A stretch of DNA of 64,000 bases from Thermoplasmata archaeon (GCA_003560595.1 PWKY01000033.1:1-64000); one strand, 5' to 3'; shown: positions 1 through 10,924, counted from the first letter of the stretch. A program made the numbers and translations. Notes: a model not told the origin generated them from the sequence alone.

Positions 1-423
1 GAGGGGATATATGTTCCGCTCTATATATGCTTTGCGTTTATATTATTTGCATGACGATACAAAGGTGCAAGATATACCCTCAGTGTTTTCTCGATCCATC
101 GATGGTTGAGAGAGAAAAAAATCGATGTATTTTGTACTAACACTCTACTAACACTTTAAAGAGTGATCATCTTCAACAGGTGAGCTCAGTGTGAATTGTA
201 GTAAATAGTTTAGTGATATCTCATGGATGAAGCATCCTCGCATACAGCAGAGCCATGGGGTTCTCTACCTCTGAACAGTATAGATATGTTGTATTCCCTC
301 TCTTCCCCCAAGCTGTTAGCCGAGTGAGGGGAGAAGTCGATCCTGCTGCACCTGACAAGCTCTTTGAATGGATAATTAGATATATACATTCTGAGATGAG
401 ACGGTAACAAAGGTGTATGAAAC

Positions 424-669
424 ATGGAAGATGTTGAAGAACTTAGGGAAGTCATGGAGACGATGAAACAAACGGTTCCTTCGTTGATATCGGGGATCGT
501 TAAAGCGGTATATGATGCCGAGAACACCGAAAAGCTAGCCGAGAGTACCGCTAACTTTTATAAAGAACTGATTAAAGCGGGCGTGGATAAAGAACAGGCA
601 TTCAAGCTCACACGGGAGTTCATGAAAGGAAGAAATGTAAGTAGTCTTGTACAGGATATCATCAGATAA
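424..669 (+). CDS. small uncharacterised helical protein (81 aa)
   Basis: ORF on same strand as and overlapping the next gene; charged helical composition; no family recognised. Confidence 0.55.
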   Translation: MEDVEELREVMETMKQTVPSLISGIVKAVYDAENTEKLAESTANFYKELIKAGVDKEQAFKLTREFMKGRNVSSLVQDIIR

Positions 670-682
670 GGGTGATGATCCT

Positions 683-1828
683 GTGAAATACAATAAGATC
701 GATGGGACGGAAGTATCAGCGGTAGGCTTCGGCTGCTATGGACTGAGCGGAGCCTACGGATCTGTTGATGAACTAGAGTACGAGAAGGTGATCAAAAGAG
801 CGTTTGAATTAGGTGTGACGCTCTTCGATACCGCAGATACCTATGGTGAAAAAGCCGAGCAGATACTGGGCAGAACGTTGAATCATGTGCGTGACGACGT
901 GTTCATCTCAACTAAAGTGGGGATAACCCAAGGAAACAAGCCTGATCTTTCATACGATTCGGTGATCGATGCATGTAAAAACAGTCTGGATAGACTGCAA
1001 ACCGATTACCTTGACATGTACCTGGTTCACTTCGACGACCCGGATACCCCAGTAGAAGAGACGGTCGAGGCCATGGAGCATCTCTTGGAACGGGGTATGA
1101 TATATAGGTACGGAGTCAGTCACCTCCCCTACAGCCGGGTTGAAGAGTATATTGAGATCGGTGACCCATCCGCACTGATGTTCGAGTATAGCGCCGTCGC
1201 CATGGACGCCGAGAAAAGTTTGTTCCCATTATGTAAAAATAATGATCTAGGTGCCCTTGCCTTCAGCGTTACCGGCAGAGGAATACTCACCGGTAAGATA
1301 ACCAAGGATATGGAATTCGAAAAAGGTGATATCAGGAGGAACGACCCTCTCTTCAAACATGCACGTTTTTCTTCGGCTATGAGACGGAAAAACAAATTAG
1401 AAGAGATGGGAAAGCCTTATGGAAAAACACCCGCCCAGATGGCCATCGCCTGGGTACTATCTCATCCTGAGATAAGCTGCGCCTTGACCGGCCCATCTTC
1501 CCTAAAGCATTTAGAAGAGAACGTGGATGCGGCGGATTTCAAGATACCTCCCGAGGATCTGCAAGAATTGGACCTCTTTTTTGAAAACGAGAACATACGT
1601 TTGATAAAAGATGAAAGAGAATTGATCAGGTCTTTACTTGAAAGACCACTGGATAAGGATACCGGATTCGGCGATATGATATATGTCATCGAAACCGCCA
1701 TACTCCAGGATATGGCAGACGAATCGGACCTTATGCCACTATTCATGGAGTTGTGGTCTATGAAGGATGAGCCCGACCGTTACATCATAGAAGACGTCCA
1801 AAGGGTGTTGAAGGATAAATTGTTTTAG
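683..1828 (+). CDS. aldo/keto reductase family protein
   Basis: Motifs GVTLFDTADTYG, DYLDMYLVHFDD, AIAWVLSHPEISCALTGPSS; GTG start at 683 more plausible than 647. Confidence 0.88.
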   Translation: MKYNKIDGTEVSAVGFGCYGLSGAYGSVDELEYEKVIKRAFELGVTLFDTADTYGEKAEQILGRTLNHVRDDVFISTKVGITQGNKPDLSYDSVIDACKNSLDRLQTDYLDMYLVHFDDPDTPVEETVEAMEHLLERGMIYRYGVSHLPYSRVEEYIEIGDPSALMFEYSAVAMDAEKSLFPLCKNNDLGALAFSVTGRGILTGKITKDMEFEKGDIRRNDPLFKHARFSSAMRRKNKLEEMGKPYGKTPAQMAIAWVLSHPEISCALTGPSSLKHLEENVDAADFKIPPEDLQELDLFFENENIRLIKDERELIRSLLERPLDKDTGFGDMIYVIETAILQDMADESDLMPLFMELWSMKDEPDRYIIEDVQRVLKDKLF

Positions 1829-2514
1829 GCTCCTTCACCCCAAGCCAACCATATCAATTCTATCATCTCGTCCTCTGAAGGGCTGAGTTTATGTACCGTG
1901 TTTGGAGGTACGTAGACCGCATCGCCGGAAGAGACTCTTAACTCTTTTTCATCTATTTCGGCTACCCCCTTTCCACCGATCACTATGAAGCTCTGGTGCA
2001 TAGGATCTTTGGCCCCATCTTCGTTCAATACCTCTCCCGGTTTTACACAGTAATAGGAAGAGCGGAGGCCGGGGTGGTAGAAAAGAGCGGCTGCATTACC
2101 ACCGTGAATCTTTCTTGTATGATCAGGTCCAAATTTGATGCGTGTCGGGTACTCCGGGCTGAAAAAGTGGGTCATGAAAAAGTATCCCATCTGCATCGCT
2201 TCTAATGGAGGTTTATCCTTTGGCAGGGTGAAGTTTATCGGTGCGGATTCCTGTATATGAGCCCTACCTGCGGCGGTTAACCCGCTCCATTCTGCTTCAT
2301 ATGTTTTACGCAGGGTATCACTGCTCATAGATAGAGTCCATTCCGCATCCTCCATCTCTCCTGCGCCGTATTTTAGTTCGCCGTCCTTGGCTACTACGTG
2401 CCACACAAATTCATCCACCTTGAGGTTTACACTGATCTCGTAATCCTCTGGTAACTTTTTCTCAAATGCCTTTGACATCTCTAAGAGCATCCCTTCTATG
2501 TTTTCTTTGAACAT
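1825..2514 (-). CDS. SCP2-like N-terminal domain fused to C-terminal cupin
   Basis: C-terminal cupin pattern (GKGVAEIDEKELRVSSGDAVYVPPNTVHKL); N-terminus resembles SCP2/sterol-carrier-like fold (inference). Confidence 0.7.
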   Translation of the reverse strand: MFKENIEGMLLEMSKAFEKKLPEDYEISVNLKVDEFVWHVVAKDGELKYGAGEMEDAEWTLSMSSDTLRKTYEAEWSGLTAAGRAHIQESAPINFTLPKDKPPLEAMQMGYFFMTHFFSPEYPTRIKFGPDHTRKIHGGNAAALFYHPGLRSSYYCVKPGEVLNEDGAKDPMHQSFIVIGGKGVAEIDEKELRVSSGDAVYVPPNTVHKLSPSEDEMIELIWLAWGEGA

Positions 2515-2541
2515 GGTTTACACTAATGTAACTAACACAAA

Positions 2542-3168
2542 TTAAACTATTTGTTCTAGATCCTCCAAAGAACGGATCTTTTCCTTCATCTTAGTATGCT
2601 TTTCAAGGGCTTTTTCCACAAAGCACCTAAGTCTTTTTTTGACATCGTCATTTTCAGCCAACCGTCCGGATATAGAACTTTGTGAGTAATTATGGCTTTG
2701 TAGTAGGATCAAATCTTCATGATCTTTTAAGTCTGCCGAGATCAATTCTACCGATTCCTTACCTCCGGCCTCTTCATTTCCTATGATTATGAAGTACTTG
2801 CTAACCCTTTCGTATCGATCATAAAACTCCGGGTCGTAAAATACACTCTGCGAACGTTCTCTTAATGTGAAGTAGTTAGAACAAGGTGCACCACTGTATA
2901 CAGGTATGTCCATGAAGATCATATCGTGGTCAACTATCTCCCGGTATATCTCTTCAACATCATCATCTACAGGGCACTTATCTTCAGGATCGAAACATTG
3001 GTAATCACAGCCAAAGCAGGATCGGATATCGTGATCTAAGATATCGATCAAATTGACTTCGACTCCCTCTTCCTCAAGGATGTCTCCAACGATTTTTAAA
3101 GTACCTAAACAGTTACCGGACCCATTTCTACCACTGAAAGATATCAATAACGCCTTCATGATCGCCAC
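2542..3168 (-). CDS. flavodoxin-like / NADPH-dependent FMN reductase family protein
   Basis: SFSGRNGSGNCLG flavin-phosphate-binding start and CFGCDYQCF...DKCPVDDD..DHDMIFMDIPVYSGAPC iron-sulfur flavoprotein-like pattern. Confidence 0.75.
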   Translation of the reverse strand: MAIMKALLISFSGRNGSGNCLGTLKIVGDILEEEGVEVNLIDILDHDIRSCFGCDYQCFDPEDKCPVDDDVEEIYREIVDHDMIFMDIPVYSGAPCSNYFTLRERSQSVFYDPEFYDRYERVSKYFIIIGNEEAGGKESVELISADLKDHEDLILLQSHNYSQSSISGRLAENDDVKKRLRCFVEKALEKHTKMKEKIRSLEDLEQIV

Positions 3169-3229
3169 ACCTTAGTGAAATTATTACAACGCATGTACAT
3201 ACCATCAACCATATATTCAATAAGTTTTT

Positions 3230-3251
3230 TCCCAATTAGAACCTATTGGGA
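3230..3251. promoter_or_regulatory. 7-bp-arm palindrome TCCCAAT-N8-ATTGGGA in divergent intergenic region
   Basis: Read directly: tcccaattagaacctattggga between divergent genes 2542-3168(-) and 3330-4094(+). Confidence 0.4.
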
Positions 3252-3329
3252 CTTAGCATCGACTATGGTATTTAAAAAAGCATAAATACCCAGGTAGCGA
3301 TCGTATAGGAACTAACGGGGAACATACAT

Positions 3330-4094
3330 ATGAAAGATACTGAAAAAGGACTCAAGTCACTGACCATGGCATTCACCTTGGGCACCGTAAGTATGCTTGG
3401 TTTATTTTTCCTGGGTTTTGAACATCACATGAAAGAAGACTTGATAGAGGTCAGTAGTTTAGTTACAAGTTTTGCTGGATTGGGCATCATACTGATATTT
3501 TTCTTCATCTTATACCTAACCTTGGGATCTAACAAATTAAGAAAGGATGCAGATGATCACGGTATAGAACATGTAGATAACATCGATAAATCAAGTTGGT
3601 TCATGAGCGGAGGTATCATCTCCCTCTTAGTTTTCATAGTGATGCTTTTTCTATTCGCTTCTAAACCAGCTCTTGGAACAACACCTAGTCCTGATTTAGT
3701 ACGTGAAACGAGAAATATACTTTTAATCCTGCAGATATCTTCCATGATGTCCACTGTCTTGATATCTCTTACAGCAGTATTTCTTGTGATCCAGATAACG
3801 TCAGAGAAGATCAAAAGGTTCCTATGGGTATCCGCAGGAGCTAATATCGTATCATCGTTTGTCGGTTTCTTCATATTTCTATATCTCTTTTTAGAAGACG
3901 AGTTAGTGGTGACCGCCCCTAGGTTGGAAACGTCACATTACCTAACACAGGGTCTTTCTTTTGTCGGTTATTCGATGTTTGCAGTACTTTTATTGAAAAT
4001 ATACCTTGATCATCGAAGGATGAATCGTGAAAAAGATGAGAAGGACCTTGAAGAGATCGAAATCTTTGAAGAGGTATTTGAAGACGAAAATTAG
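3330..4094 (+). CDS. multi-pass membrane protein, unknown function
   Basis: About six hydrophobic segments with acidic C-terminal tail. Confidence 0.65.
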   Translation: MKDTEKGLKSLTMAFTLGTVSMLGLFFLGFEHHMKEDLIEVSSLVTSFAGLGIILIFFFILYLTLGSNKLRKDADDHGIEHVDNIDKSSWFMSGGIISLLVFIVMLFLFASKPALGTTPSPDLVRETRNILLILQISSMMSTVLISLTAVFLVIQITSEKIKRFLWVSAGANIVSSFVGFFIFLYLFLEDELVVTAPRLETSHYLTQGLSFVGYSMFAVLLLKIYLDHRRMNREKDEKDLEEIEIFEEVFEDEN

Positions 4095-4328
4095 TTGTGA
4101 TGGAATCATCATACCCTAAGCTTTCACGTGAACTATTGAAAATACTTGCTTAGTTACCGAGTCGGGCACCGCTGTGATCTAAAAACGCTGTTAACCGATG
4201 GAAAAACATATATATGTGAGAGCTTCTTCTACCGTTTGAAGAGATTTTAGGGGGTTTGTAAACATCTTGATTCCCGATGAATACCTACTAAAATCGTATA
4301 TAATCCAAATGGGACAGAGTGTGAAACC

Positions 4329-4979
4329 ATGGAAACAGAAGGAAAAAAAGGAACTACGACCATAGGATTGGTTTGTGATGGTGGAGTCGTTTTAGCCACC
4401 GAGAAGAGAGCAACGATGGGGAACTTTATAGCCCACAAAGATACGCAGAAGTTGTTCCAAGTAGGAAACAACCTGGGCATGACGATCGCCGGGTTAGTGG
4501 CAGATGGACAGATGTTGGCACGCTACATGAGTGCTGAGATCGAGCTTTACCAGTTGAAAAGAGATAAGGATATGACTGTAAAAGCTGCAGCAACGCTTCT
4601 TTCCAACATACTCGCAGGACGTAGGATGATGCCCTATTTCGTAGGACTTATCCTAGGTGGTGTGGATTCTAAGGGGGGATGTGTTTACTCTATGGATATG
4701 GCTGGTGGCGCTATAGACGACGATTATGTATCTGTCGGTTCAGGATCTCCCTTCGTTTACGGAGTTCTCGAAGATCATTACAAAAAGGGTATGAAACTTG
4801 AAGAAGGTATAGATCTAGCCGTTCTCGGCCTGATGGTATCCAGTAGTAGAGATTCAGCGTCAGGAGATGGGATAAGGGTGGCTACGATAACCGAAGACGG
4901 TTTTCAAGAACTCGATGAAAAAAATATCGAGAAGCGGATGTCTAAGATCAAAAAGGAAAAAGGTCTAAGATATCCGTGA
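4329..4979 (+). CDS. psmB: proteasome beta subunit
   Basis: Propeptide then TTTIGLVCDGGVVLATEKRATMGNFIAHKDTQKLF; SGSGSPFVYGVLE; catalytic Thr context. Confidence 0.96.
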   Translation: METEGKKGTTTIGLVCDGGVVLATEKRATMGNFIAHKDTQKLFQVGNNLGMTIAGLVADGQMLARYMSAEIELYQLKRDKDMTVKAAATLLSNILAGRRMMPYFVGLILGGVDSKGGCVYSMDMAGGAIDDDYVSVGSGSPFVYGVLEDHYKKGMKLEEGIDLAVLGLMVSSSRDSASGDGIRVATITEDGFQELDEKNIEKRMSKIKKEKGLRYP

Positions 4980-5011
4980 TTAAAACCCCTTATTTATAAT
5001 TAAGTTAAAAA

Positions 5012-6934
5012 GTGAATTCTATGAGTGTTGAAGACGTTTTAAATGATGCTAGGAAGGCGGTAAACGAGGTTATTTCTACCTCAGTTCAGATAACGGAGAT
5101 CGAGTTCGAAGGTTCAACTATAGTTATTTACACAAAGGACCTGGAAGAGTTCACCAAGGATAATGAAGTGGTAAGAAAACTCGCTGAACGATTAAAGAGA
5201 AGAATTTCCATCCGACCGGATCCTTCGCTTTTAGACTCCAAAGGGGAGGCTGAAGAAAAAATTATGGAGATCATCCCAACGGAAGCGGAGGTCACCGATC
5301 TGTACTTCAAAGAGGATACCGGTGAAGTGACCATCGAAGCTAAAGCTCCTGGGATAGCAATCGGTAAAAAAGGAACAATACTTAACGAGATAAAAAGAGA
5401 AACCGGTTGGTCGCCTGAAGTTGTTAGAACTCCACCGATACCTTCGAAAACCGTTAAAGACATACGCAGTTATCTGAGGTCGGTCAGGGGAGATCGAAAG
5501 GAATTCCTTAAAAGACTAGGGAGAAAGATCAACAGGGACAAAAGGACCGGTGAAACCTTCGCAAGGATAACCGCTTTAGGAGGATATCGAGAAGTAGGTC
5601 GTTCCTGTCATCTGCTGCATACACGGGACAGTAAAATATTGATAGATTGTGGTGCCGACGTTTCTTCCGACGATAGCGGAACACCTTACCTCATCGCTCC
5701 GGAATTGATGCCTTTGGACAGCATAGATGCGATAGTATTAACACATGCTCATCTAGATCACAGTGGTATAATACCCGCTCTTTTCAAATACGGGTACGAC
5801 GGCCCTGTTTATTGCACCGCACCGACCAGAGATATGGCGGCGCTTCTACAACTCGATTACATCAAAGTAGCAGTCAGTGACGCCAGGGACGCACCTTTCA
5901 AATCCAGTCATATCCGAGAAGCTGTAAAGCACACCATCACATTGGAATATGGTGAGACCACGGACATAGCTCCGGATATAAGGCTAACCATGCACAACGC
6001 AGGACACATAATCGGTTCAGCCGTGGCACACATGCATATTGGCGAAGGGGATTACAACGTCGTTTTTACCGGTGATCTAAAGTACGATAAAACGTGGCTC
6101 TTCAACCAAGCGGTGAACAAGTTCCCTAGGGCAGAAACCGTGGTCATGGAATCGACTTATGGAGGATACCACGACCTGCAGCCTAGTAGGTTGGATGCTG
6201 CTGAACAGTTGAAAGATATATTGATCCAACATATTGAAAGGGCTGAAGGAAAGGTACTGATACCCGTATTTGCAGTCGGTAGATCTCAAGAAGTGATGCT
6301 TGTTATAGAAGAAGCCATGCGGAAGGGAGATGTACCAGAGGCACCGGTCTATCTTGACGGTATGATCTGGGAGGCAACCGCCATACACACAGCTTATCCT
6401 GAGTTTTTAAACAACAAACTAAAGAAGAAGATTTTTCAGGACGACGAAAACCCATTCATGTCCTCGATATTTAAGCAGGTTGACAGCATAGATATGCGAA
6501 AGCAGATCTGCGATAGTTCGGAACCATCAGTAGTTCTAGCTACCGCAGGTATGATGAACGGTGGACCTATTCTAGAGTACTTCAAATCGTGGGGAGATGA
6601 TCCTGAATCAGGGATAGTGTTCGTTGGATACCAAGCAAGCGGTACCATCGGAGACCGCATACAGAAAGGTTACGACCACGTAACATTGACTGAAAACGGT
6701 AATCCCATAGATATCCGTGTAAAGCTAAGGGTACATACCTGTGAAGGTTTCTCCGGACACAGCGATAGGATACAGCTGCTTCACTATATCAGCGGTATGA
6801 GACCTTCTCCGGAAAGAGTCATAGTTTCCCACGGTGAAGAAGGTAAATGTACCAACTTGGCCAGCACTATATACAAAAAATATGGTATGGAAACTAGAAC
6901 CCCTAAGAACCTTGAAACTGTAAGGTTATATTAA
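5012..6934 (+). CDS. aCPSF1-type KH/metallo-beta-lactamase/beta-CASP ribonuclease
   Basis: N-terminal KH regions (GKKGTILNEIKRETGW), HAHLDHSG, HNAGHIIGSA, TGDLKYD, ATAGMMNGGP, SGHSDR; archaeal FttA/aCPSF1 family. Confidence 0.95.
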   Translation: MNSMSVEDVLNDARKAVNEVISTSVQITEIEFEGSTIVIYTKDLEEFTKDNEVVRKLAERLKRRISIRPDPSLLDSKGEAEEKIMEIIPTEAEVTDLYFKEDTGEVTIEAKAPGIAIGKKGTILNEIKRETGWSPEVVRTPPIPSKTVKDIRSYLRSVRGDRKEFLKRLGRKINRDKRTGETFARITALGGYREVGRSCHLLHTRDSKILIDCGADVSSDDSGTPYLIAPELMPLDSIDAIVLTHAHLDHSGIIPALFKYGYDGPVYCTAPTRDMAALLQLDYIKVAVSDARDAPFKSSHIREAVKHTITLEYGETTDIAPDIRLTMHNAGHIIGSAVAHMHIGEGDYNVVFTGDLKYDKTWLFNQAVNKFPRAETVVMESTYGGYHDLQPSRLDAAEQLKDILIQHIERAEGKVLIPVFAVGRSQEVMLVIEEAMRKGDVPEAPVYLDGMIWEATAIHTAYPEFLNNKLKKKIFQDDENPFMSSIFKQVDSIDMRKQICDSSEPSVVLATAGMMNGGPILEYFKSWGDDPESGIVFVGYQASGTIGDRIQKGYDHVTLTENGNPIDIRVKLRVHTCEGFSGHSDRIQLLHYISGMRPSPERVIVSHGEEGKCTNLASTIYKKYGMETRTPKNLETVRLY

Positions 6935-6940
6935 AAAAGA

Positions 6941-7549
6941 TTAAAGGGTTTGTTCGAAGTCGTCCACGCTGTGTTCGAAGTCTTCTCTTTTTTCGATCTT
7001 ACCTCGATTGAGCTGTACTTCACGTGCCAGCAACCAGAACACCAGCGCCAATGCCTTTCTACCTTTGTTGTTCGTAGGTAGAGCTATATCGACGTTCTCC
7101 AAAGTGTTGTTAGTATCTACCAACCCGATTATCGGTATCCCGATATTGACAGCTTCTCTAAGAGCCTGTCTATCTGCGGTGGGATCTACTGTGATGATCA
7201 CTTCAGGCTCGATAAAGCCAGAAATGGAGGGGTTCGTTAATATACCAGGCACAAAACGTCCGGCTATGCACATGGTACCAACGATATCTGAAAATTTTTC
7301 TATCGGTTTCTTACCATACTGCCTAGCGGATACCAATAAAATCCGTTCTGGAGGGAATCTTGCGAGGAATTTACCTATAGTGATTATACGATCATTGCTT
7401 TTTGTAACGTCCAGTACGTAGAGTCCATCATTCCTCACCTTAAAGATGAACGGTTTCATAGAAGCACTTTTCTGTTGAGTACCTATATGAACTCCAGATG
7501 TTAAGTATGTATCTTCGGGAACCAGCATATTTTCCTTAGTTTCTTCCAT
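6941..7549 (-). CDS. rpsB: 30S ribosomal protein S2
   Basis: [57 protein letters not shown]. Confidence 0.96.
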   Translation of the reverse strand: MEETKENMLVPEDTYLTSGVHIGTQQKSASMKPFIFKVRNDGLYVLDVTKSNDRIITIGKFLARFPPERILLVSARQYGKKPIEKFSDIVGTMCIAGRFVPGILTNPSISGFIEPEVIITVDPTADRQALREAVNIGIPIIGLVDTNNTLENVDIALPTNNKGRKALALVFWLLAREVQLNRGKIEKREDFEHSVDDFEQTL

Positions 7550-7551
7550 CG

Positions 7552-7731
7552 TTATTCCTCTCTGATAACTGATATAGGTATCACACCTAAGTCGTATTCA
7601 CTCATGGCTATGTCCACCGGGTCCATGAACTTTTTTGATAGTTCTATCAAAGGTGGAGCTCCCATGGATATCTGTAGCGAACGGGCACCGATGACCCTAG
7701 CCTTTTCGAATCGGGTGTGTTTCCTAGTCAT
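7552..7731 (-). CDS. rpoK: DNA-directed RNA polymerase subunit K (Rpb6-like)
   Basis: [31 protein letters not shown]...[23 protein letters not shown]; start at internal ATG of the ORF-track entry 7552..8112. Confidence 0.93.
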   Translation of the reverse strand: MTRKHTRFEKARVIGARSLQISMGAPPLIELSKKFMDPVDIAMSEYDLGVIPISVIREE

Positions 7732-7825
7732 GTTCTCTAATCTCTCCCACCAAACAGCACTCCTTTTATAAATCTTTTGCACAACCCGGCTTCCAAAAGT
7801 CTTAAACCGTTGGTATGATATAAAA

Positions 7826-8137
7826 TTGATCATGCTAGCGGAATTCACGATAGTTCCTTTAGATAAAGGTGAAAGTCTAAGCGAGTACGTGTCTAAAGTG
7901 CTCGACTTGGTGGATGAAAGTGGTTTGGAATACCGGCTTACCCCCATGGGTACGGTTGTAGAAGGTGATTGGGATGATGTTATCGGCCTCATTAAAAAAT
8001 GCCATATGCACATGAGGAAGCATTCTGATCGAGTATCCACCAGTATCAAGATAGACGACAGGAAGGGAGCAGTGGGCAGGTTGGACGGAAAGATAAAGTC
8101 TGTGGAATCCAAGCTTGGTAAGACTTTAAAGAAATAG
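7826..8137 (+). CDS. MTH1187/UPF0045 thiamine-binding family protein
   Basis: LAEFTIVPLDKGESLSEYV..., YRLTPMGTVVEGDWDDVIGLIKKCH, RVSTSIKIDDRKG. Confidence 0.88.
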   Translation: MIMLAEFTIVPLDKGESLSEYVSKVLDLVDESGLEYRLTPMGTVVEGDWDDVIGLIKKCHMHMRKHSDRVSTSIKIDDRKGAVGRLDGKIKSVESKLGKTLKK

Positions 8138-8138
8138 T

Positions 8139-10280
8139 TTAAAAATCCATCAAAGATACCTGTTCCGAAGGATCTTCAGCCTTAGAGGAAAGTTTATCAC
8201 CGATACCAGGAAGCTCACGCAGCTGTTCGGGTGAGGCGGTTCGTACGTCCTCGGGTGTTTTAAAGCCAGACTCAAACAGCGTCCGGGCTCTCACCCTACC
8301 GACCAGCTCTAATTTCATCAAAGGCAGAAGTTCTTCCTTTATACCGTTTTTTATCCTAAAGGTGAGTAACTTTAGAGTCTGTGTTTTGTTTGGATTGTAC
8401 ATGGATGCTATGCGAGTGGATGAATGCAGAAGCCATTCCGCAGTTTCCACTCTGTTCCTGATGTCACCGGGTCCGATATCGTATCGTTTGGATATCTCAT
8501 CCTCGGGGACCTCTTCCATCCAATCCTTCAGCATAAGAGCGGTTTTGAGAGCGGAGTAGTAATGTTCCATCTCACCTTGATCATGGGGGAGATCAAAGAA
8601 AAGGTCGGCACGGATCTCGGAGAACAAATTTTCTAGCTCCATCATATCCTTCTTTTTGATATACAGTTGATAGATATCGGGGGTTAGGCATATCGCATGT
8701 AAAAAGGAAAGTAGGATACCTCTACGGCCGCTGGCTACCGCTTCTTTTATCGTTATAGCGGATAATGGGTCTATGTACAGGGATGAAACGAGCTTACCGA
8801 ATTCGGTGGGAGATATATTGTCATCTTCGTACTCGATCATCTCATGTTCGGTCAAAGTTTCGAATAGTTGTTCGATCAAGCCCTCTATGGTCCAAAGGTC
8901 GCTGTAGTGGGCGTGAAATGTTCCTTCCATAAAGTCCATGACATCATCTTTGGTGGTACAGTGAGATGTAGCTATGAGGGCCAGTAGATGCTTACGTAAT
9001 GAAGTTTCAACAGCCATCCTTGAATGTATAACTTCACTATCTCCGTATAGATAGTTATCTCGCATAGAACGAACGGCTTTTTGACTTTTAGCTACCAAGA
9101 TAGCTTCGCCCTTATCGTCGTATCCAGGTCTGCCGGCGCGACCGCACATCTGTTTTATCTCCATCACAGGTATGGGGTTGTAGAATCCATGAAGCGGATC
9201 GTAGCGTCTGCAGTCACGTATGATCACCCTTCGAGCAGGAAGGTTGACTCCTGCGGCTAGAGTAGGAGTAGCTGCGATGAGTTTGATTTTTCTGTCCTTG
9301 AAACCTCTCTCCACCATCTTTCTCTGAGAATTACTTAGACCAGCATTGTGAAATGCGGCACCGTTTTCGACCTGATCCGCGAGTTTTTTACCTAATGACG
9401 TTGTGCTTTGAAGCCTGATACGCTCGGCGATATCCCGTAACTGCCCCCTTTCTTCTTCAGTCAAATATTGTTTAACCACTTTAGACATATCCCTAGCTAC
9501 GGATTCCGTCGAACGTCTAGTAGAAACAAAAACCAGGCATTGTGCACCATCGGATAAGGTAGGACGGCATAGTTCCTGCACCGGGTCACCTTCTCTAACT
9601 TCATCAGTGCTGCCGTCGGCGTAAGTCACCGTACCGTCGTGATAGATACCCTCCTGCAGTTCAACCGGCCGCCATTCACTTTTATGATGTTCCGCGTCGA
9701 GCCATTCTGCCAGGGCATCGGAATTGCGTATGGTAGCTGAGAGTGCTATTATCTGGGCTTCCGGATTCACCTGCTTCAGCTTAGAAAGGGTTACTTCCAA
9801 AGTCGCACCTCTATCCCTATCGTTAATAAGATGAACCTCGTCGGCGACGACCAGGTTGATATCCTTCAACCAGTTCACGTTGTGCCTTAAAAGTGAATCC
9901 GCCTTCTCCGAAGTAGCGACTATAACGTCGTGCCGTTCCAATCTTGGGTCTGGTTCGTCGTAGTCACCCATGGAAACAGCGACTTTTAGGCCTAATTTCT
10001 CGAACTGTTTTAGATCTTCCACCTTCTCAGAGGCGAGTGAGCGTAGCGGCACTATATACAGAGCCTTACCACCCTCCTCGATAACCCGTTTTATTATCGC
10101 TATATACGCTAGTAAAGATTTACCGCTAGCCGTTGGAAATGCGAGTACTGAACTTTTACCTTTGATAACGTCTTCGACGCTCTCCTCTTGAGGAGGATAA
10201 AGCTCTTTGATCCCCCAGGATTTGAATATCTTTTTTCCTTGCTCGATCATCTCAATATCATCTACTCGCAGGGCCCACAC
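8139..10280 (-). CDS. hel308: Hel308-type Ski2-like DNA helicase
   Basis: AFPTASGKS, DEVHLI, LSATIRN, VFVSTRRS, MCGRAGRPGYD; C-terminal HhH ELPGIGDKLSSK. Confidence 0.94.
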   Translation of the reverse strand: MWALRVDDIEMIEQGKKIFKSWGIKELYPPQEESVEDVIKGKSSVLAFPTASGKSLLAYIAIIKRVIEEGGKALYIVPLRSLASEKVEDLKQFEKLGLKVAVSMGDYDEPDPRLERHDVIVATSEKADSLLRHNVNWLKDINLVVADEVHLINDRDRGATLEVTLSKLKQVNPEAQIIALSATIRNSDALAEWLDAEHHKSEWRPVELQEGIYHDGTVTYADGSTDEVREGDPVQELCRPTLSDGAQCLVFVSTRRSTESVARDMSKVVKQYLTEEERGQLRDIAERIRLQSTTSLGKKLADQVENGAAFHNAGLSNSQRKMVERGFKDRKIKLIAATPTLAAGVNLPARRVIIRDCRRYDPLHGFYNPIPVMEIKQMCGRAGRPGYDDKGEAILVAKSQKAVRSMRDNYLYGDSEVIHSRMAVETSLRKHLLALIATSHCTTKDDVMDFMEGTFHAHYSDLWTIEGLIEQLFETLTEHEMIEYEDDNISPTEFGKLVSSLYIDPLSAITIKEAVASGRRGILLSFLHAICLTPDIYQLYIKKKDMMELENLFSEIRADLFFDLPHDQGEMEHYYSALKTALMLKDWMEEVPEDEISKRYDIGPGDIRNRVETAEWLLHSSTRIASMYNPNKTQTLKLLTFRIKNGIKEELLPLMKLELVGRVRARTLFESGFKTPEDVRTASPEQLRELPGIGDKLSSKAEDPSEQVSLMDF

Positions 10281-10450
10281 CTCTCAGCTTTTGAAATATG
10301 ATCTAAACATGGCCAGCATCTATCGTGCCTGAATTCACTCATGTGCCTTCCTTTAGCGATGACGTTAAATATACTTTTCCGTGAGACCCCTCCCCGAAAC
10401 TAGATCGCTTCCACCCAAAAGATAAATAGCAACTTATAGATTATTCACCG

Positions 10451-10924
10451 ATGAGCTACAAGAACCAGCACAGGTTGAAGAAAAAAAAGGTAGAATTATT
10501 TCATAAAGAGATGTTGGACAAACTTGGCGTAAGTTTGTTCGATGAAGAGGGAGAAGTAGATATCGCCGATTCCTCTGCAGGTAAAGTTTTATTGATGGGA
10601 GGTAAACCGGTAGCGGCCTTCTTCGACAACGAATTATTCCCCACGATCCAAGGCCTATTGAGTATCCAGCCCTCTAAAGCATATGTAACGGTGGATATGG
10701 GAGCGGTAAGGTTCGTATACAATGGAGCGGACATAATGGCCCCGGGTATAGTGGATGCAGATATTGCCATAGAAGAAGGTGATCTAGTGTGGATACGGGA
10801 TGAAGATCACGGTAAGCCCTTAGCGGTGGGTAGAGCTATGACCGACGGTAAAACCATGGTTGAATCGTCCAGCGGAAAGGTGGTTAAAACTCTGCACCAC
10901 TTGGGCGACGATCAGTACCGCTAG
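10451..10924 (+). CDS. PUA-domain RNA-binding protein (archaeal MCT-1/Tma20-like)
   Basis: GADIMAPGIVDADIAIEEGDLVWIRDEDHGKPLAVGRAMTDGKTM PUA signature. Confidence 0.88.
   Translation: MSYKNQHRLKKKKVELFHKEMLDKLGVSLFDEEGEVDIADSSAGKVLLMGGKPVAAFFDNELFPTIQGLLSIQPSKAYVTVDMGAVRFVYNGADIMAPGIVDADIAIEEGDLVWIRDEDHGKPLAVGRAMTDGKTMVESSSGKVVKTLHHLGDDQYR

Noticed and set aside
1-423. Possible upstream gene 210-527 (-) and short direct repeat actaacact (139-155)
   Set aside because: ORF is antisense to the more plausible 424-669 gene and has no family features; the repeat is too short to support a call.
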